64,000 nucleotides of DNA, taken from contig NZ_NFLJ01000008.1 of the NCBI RefSeq assembly GCF_002160865.1, forward strand, positions 18,768-82,767, written 5' to 3'. Both the position numbers and the translations under genes were made by a program. This DNA is from Massiliimicrobium timonense (GTDB lineage: Bacteria > Bacillota_I > Bacilli_A > Erysipelotrichales > Coprobacillaceae). Of the stretch, positions 62,493 through 64,000 are shown one piece after another. Positions within the stretch are counted from its first letter, which is position 1. Every line of letters starts with the position of its first letter. Under the pieces are notes generated by a model. The model ran no database searches. It had not been told where the DNA came from and worked only from the letters and a program-made list of their open reading frames with translations.

Positions 62493-63417
62493 TCTTTTCT
62501 CCTTTAACTGCAATATCTTCAATCAGTGTATAATGCATCTTTAACGTTATTTTACTACGATTTCTTGTCATTTGTAAAACATTTTCTTTATCAATATGAG
62601 CTCCTGCAGGGATTTGACTACGAATCTTTAACAATAATTGATAAAAGACATCTCCTTGATCTTGTTTCAAATCTTTGACACTGGCTTCATATTGATGAAA
62701 AGTATAGGCATAAACATGTCCTTCAACAGGAATAATCTTCGTTTTATTTTGAGTAGAAATAATTGTATTTTCAACTAATAAATCTCCCTTTTTGACATAA
62801 TCATTTTTCTTGACCATAATATTTCCACTTTTCACATCCAATGATTGAATCATTCCATCTTGACTGGCATATAGATTACGATAATCTTCTTTTTTTATAT
62901 GATCTTGTTTACGTTTTGTATATTCGACATGAAAGACACTTCCTGTCTGATAAATATTCATATATTCTATTTGATCTTTATATAAATCTTTCAATTGTAA
63001 TAATAAGTCATTTAAATGTTCATAGCTTTGAAGCGGTTTTAAAAAAGTAATATTTTCTTTTTCTAAAGTTTCTTTGATACTTTGATTCACTTGAGGTAAT
63101 GTTCCATCAATTTGAATATCAAAAATAAGATAAGAACTCATAAATAAACTTATGAAGAAAAAAAGCACACCTATAAAATTTAAGTGTTGTCTTGATAACA
63201 AAAAGATATATTTTAATAATCCTTCTGTTTTTATATAATGATAGGGATATGTCCATTTTTTGAAATAATATCTTTGATATACTGGTAAATAAAAATAAAA
63301 TTGATGATCATGTTTTTGAAAATGAGATAATTGAAGTTTATGATCTCTTGCAAATATTAATAAATGATAAATTAACGATTCATCAATACAATAATAATCA
63401 TACCCCATTTTCAGCAT
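62452..63417 (-). CDS. yqfD: YqfD, stage IV sporulation-type protein
   Basis: A 321-residue YqfD. An N-terminal domain (1-75), one membrane segment (about 85-105), a POTRA-like extracellular region (IDGTLPQVNQSIKETLEKEN) and NLYASQDGMIQSLDVKSGNIMVKKNDYV resembling a lipoyl-like hairpin follow. It is about 75 residues shorter than Bacillus YqfD (398); the part between the lipoyl-like hairpin and the final helical domain is reduced. YqfD is needed for late sporulation. The start is uncertain: ATG at 63415-63417 has AAGTGATT upstream. Confidence 0.85.
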   Translation of the reverse strand: MLKMGYDYYCIDESLIYHLLIFARDHKLQLSHFQKHDHQFYFYLPVYQRYYFKKWTYPYHYIKTEGLLKYIFLLSRQHLNFIGVLFFFISLFMSSYLIFDIQIDGTLPQVNQSIKETLEKENITFLKPLQSYEHLNDLLLQLKDLYKDQIEYMNIYQTGSVFHVEYTKRKQDHIKKEDYRNLYASQDGMIQSLDVKSGNIMVKKNDYVKKGDLLVENTIISTQNKTKIIPVEGHVYAYTFHQYEASVKDLKQDQGDVFYQLLLKIRSQIPAGAHIDKENVLQMTRNRSKITLKMHYTLIEDIAVKGEKNEENLKTRNMHDG

Positions 63418-63601
63418 ATTCAATCACTTTCACATATCCACATAAACGTATCTCTTTTTCATCATAATAGGACATCTGTAAATCCTTTCCTCTCACAATC
63501 AAATCATAGCCTTGCATTTGAATTTTAAACAGATGACAGTCCATCATTAAAACCTCATGATAATCATAGATACAAATTTTATCTTTATCAATAACCAGCA
63601 C
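63398..63601 (-). CDS. yqfC: YqfC/YabP-family sporulation protein
   Basis: A 67-residue protein. KICIYDYHEVLMMDCHLFKIQMQGYDLIVRGKDLQ fits the YabP/YqfC pattern (IENhxxIxxYxxxxIxIxTxxGxLxIxGxxL). Bacillus YqfC is about 93 residues; this form lacks the N-terminal part. GTG at 63599-63601 after GAGGTGG is the start. It overlaps yqfD and is part of the sigma-E regulon in Bacillus. Confidence 0.8.
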   Translation of the reverse strand: MLVIDKDKICIYDYHEVLMMDCHLFKIQMQGYDLIVRGKDLQMSYYDEKEIRLCGYVKVIEYAENGV

Positions 63602-63617
63602 AATACCACCTCAGTGG

Positions 63618-63645
63618 AATATATGATATCAAACAAAAAAGAAGA
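63618..63645 (-). promoter_or_regulatory. Possible sigma-E-type promoter of yqfC-yqfD-phoH
   Basis: Minus strand TCTTCTT (63639-63645), 13-base spacer, CATATATT (63618-63625). Five of seven -35 bases match; the -10 is one off. The -35 lies inside the rpsU terminator. Confidence 0.35.
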
Positions 63646-63661
63646 ACCAAAAGTTCTTCTT
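63634..63661 (-). terminator. Terminator after rpsU
   Basis: An 8-bp perfect stem (AGAAGAAC with GTTCTTCT) followed by TTTTTTG on the minus strand. Confidence 0.8.
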
Positions 63662-63842
63662 ATCTTTGTTTACCTTTATTTTTTCTAGCAGCTTCTGATT
63701 TCATTTTACGTTTTAAACCAGGCTTAACATAAAATTCTCTTTTACGAGCTTCTGCAAGGGTACCTGTTCTAGAAACTTGTCTTTTAAAACGACGTAATGC
63801 ATCATCTAATGATTCATTTTCTCTTACTACAGTTTTTGCCAT
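63660..63842 (-). CDS. rpsU: 30S ribosomal protein S21
   Basis: A 60-residue S21: [21 protein letters not shown], then [19 protein letters not shown] and a Lys/Arg tail. It contacts the 30S platform near the anti-Shine-Dalgarno. ATG at 63840-63842 after AAAGGGGGGAAG; longer in-frame readings are not supported. Upstream of yqfC, as in Bacillus (yqeY is missing). Confidence 0.98.
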   Translation of the reverse strand: MAKTVVRENESLDDALRRFKRQVSRTGTLAEARKREFYVKPGLKRKMKSEAARKNKGKQR

Positions 63843-63882
63843 ATTGAACTTCCCCCCTTTACTAATACCAAATACATGCGTT

Positions 63883-63911
63883 ATTATACATTGATAATAA
63901 CAGAAAATCAA
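63883..63911 (-). promoter_or_regulatory. Sigma-A promoter of rpsU
   Basis: Minus strand TTGATT (63906-63911), 17-base spacer, TATAAT (63883-63888), 40 bases before rpsU. Confidence 0.7.
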
Positions 63912-64000
63912 GTTTTTTTATATAATTCACATCTGTTTCTTTTCGTTTTTGTACTTTATTCGTGATTCATCAAAGAAATTCCTGATGAAGTCCCTATACG

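Noticed and set aside
63955..64000. Short inverted repeat (TTCATCA/TGATGAA) at the right edge as a terminator
   Set aside because: No T tract and the neighbouring gene is outside the window; cannot be judged.

Overview
The window is AT-rich and reads as one stretch of core chromosome from a low-GC, endospore-forming Firmicute. Spore genes (spoIVFA/spoIVFB, spoVID, ysxE, yqfC/yqfD, cotJ, a YjcZ-like gene, ylbD), PolC-type polymerase, a T-box and CIRCE-type sequences all point that way. Gene order matches Bacillus subtilis in several blocks but with gaps (no proS after rseP, no mreB before mreC, no clpX after tig, no hem genes, no ylbG). Together with the protein style this suggests the Erysipelotrichia/Coprobacillaceae; that placement is inference, not a search result.

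Layout: almost everything is on the minus strand. 1-2736 is the rimP-nusA-ylxR-ylxQ-infB operon (infB runs off the left edge). 2755-14280 holds rpsB-tsf-pyrH-frr and uppS-cdsA-dxr-rseP-polC: translation, ribosome recycling, isoprenoid/phospholipid precursors and replication. 14290-19486 is the septum/shape/sporulation block radC-mreCD-minCD-spoIVFAB. 19555-25021 contains a small double-glycine peptide gene, a T-box operon (unknown gene + valS), and ysxE-spoVID. 25056-32132 has an orphan PTS IIB, ysxC, lon, tig with a CIRCE element, a TPR protein and pfkA. 32164-36245 is maf, pnp, rpsO and an EamA transporter. 36261-43503 is one long overlapping cluster from UPF0223/ftsW through ylbD-ylbE-ylbF-rsmD-coaD to pyrB-pyrC-pyrK-pyrD.

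43596-47498 contains the plus-strand genes yjcZ-like, def, cotJAB and cotJC, with metY and a flavodoxin-like gene opposing. 47498-56216 holds a 4-TM protein, a rhomboid and a divergent DprA-like protein, then ppdK, a DbpA-type helicase, a GNAT-FolC fusion and darA. mutY (plus strand) follows. 57506-61412 is an accessory patch: a decayed remnant, a GNAT enzyme, and genes resembling polymorphic-toxin immunity proteins (SUFU, DUF4240-like, ankyrin) with no toxin beside them. 61518-63911 returns to the core: phoH, yqfD, yqfC, rpsU.

The most notable items are: a CIRCE operator just upstream of the trigger-factor promoter; sigma-E-type promoters before spoIVFA, spoVID and cotJ; a CotJA-CotJB fusion; a GNAT-FolC fusion; a valine T-box whose first gene is unknown; a DprA-like protein lacking the usual nucleotide-loop signature in an operon with a rhomboid; a long acidic tail on NusA; and the immunity-like island. 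No tRNA, rRNA, CRISPR array, insertion sequence or prophage was seen. No gene-free stretch exceeds 300 bases; the longest are 23105-23399 (T-box and promoter), 57425-57703 (terminator and remnant) and 56165-56398 (two promoters, otherwise nothing recognised).
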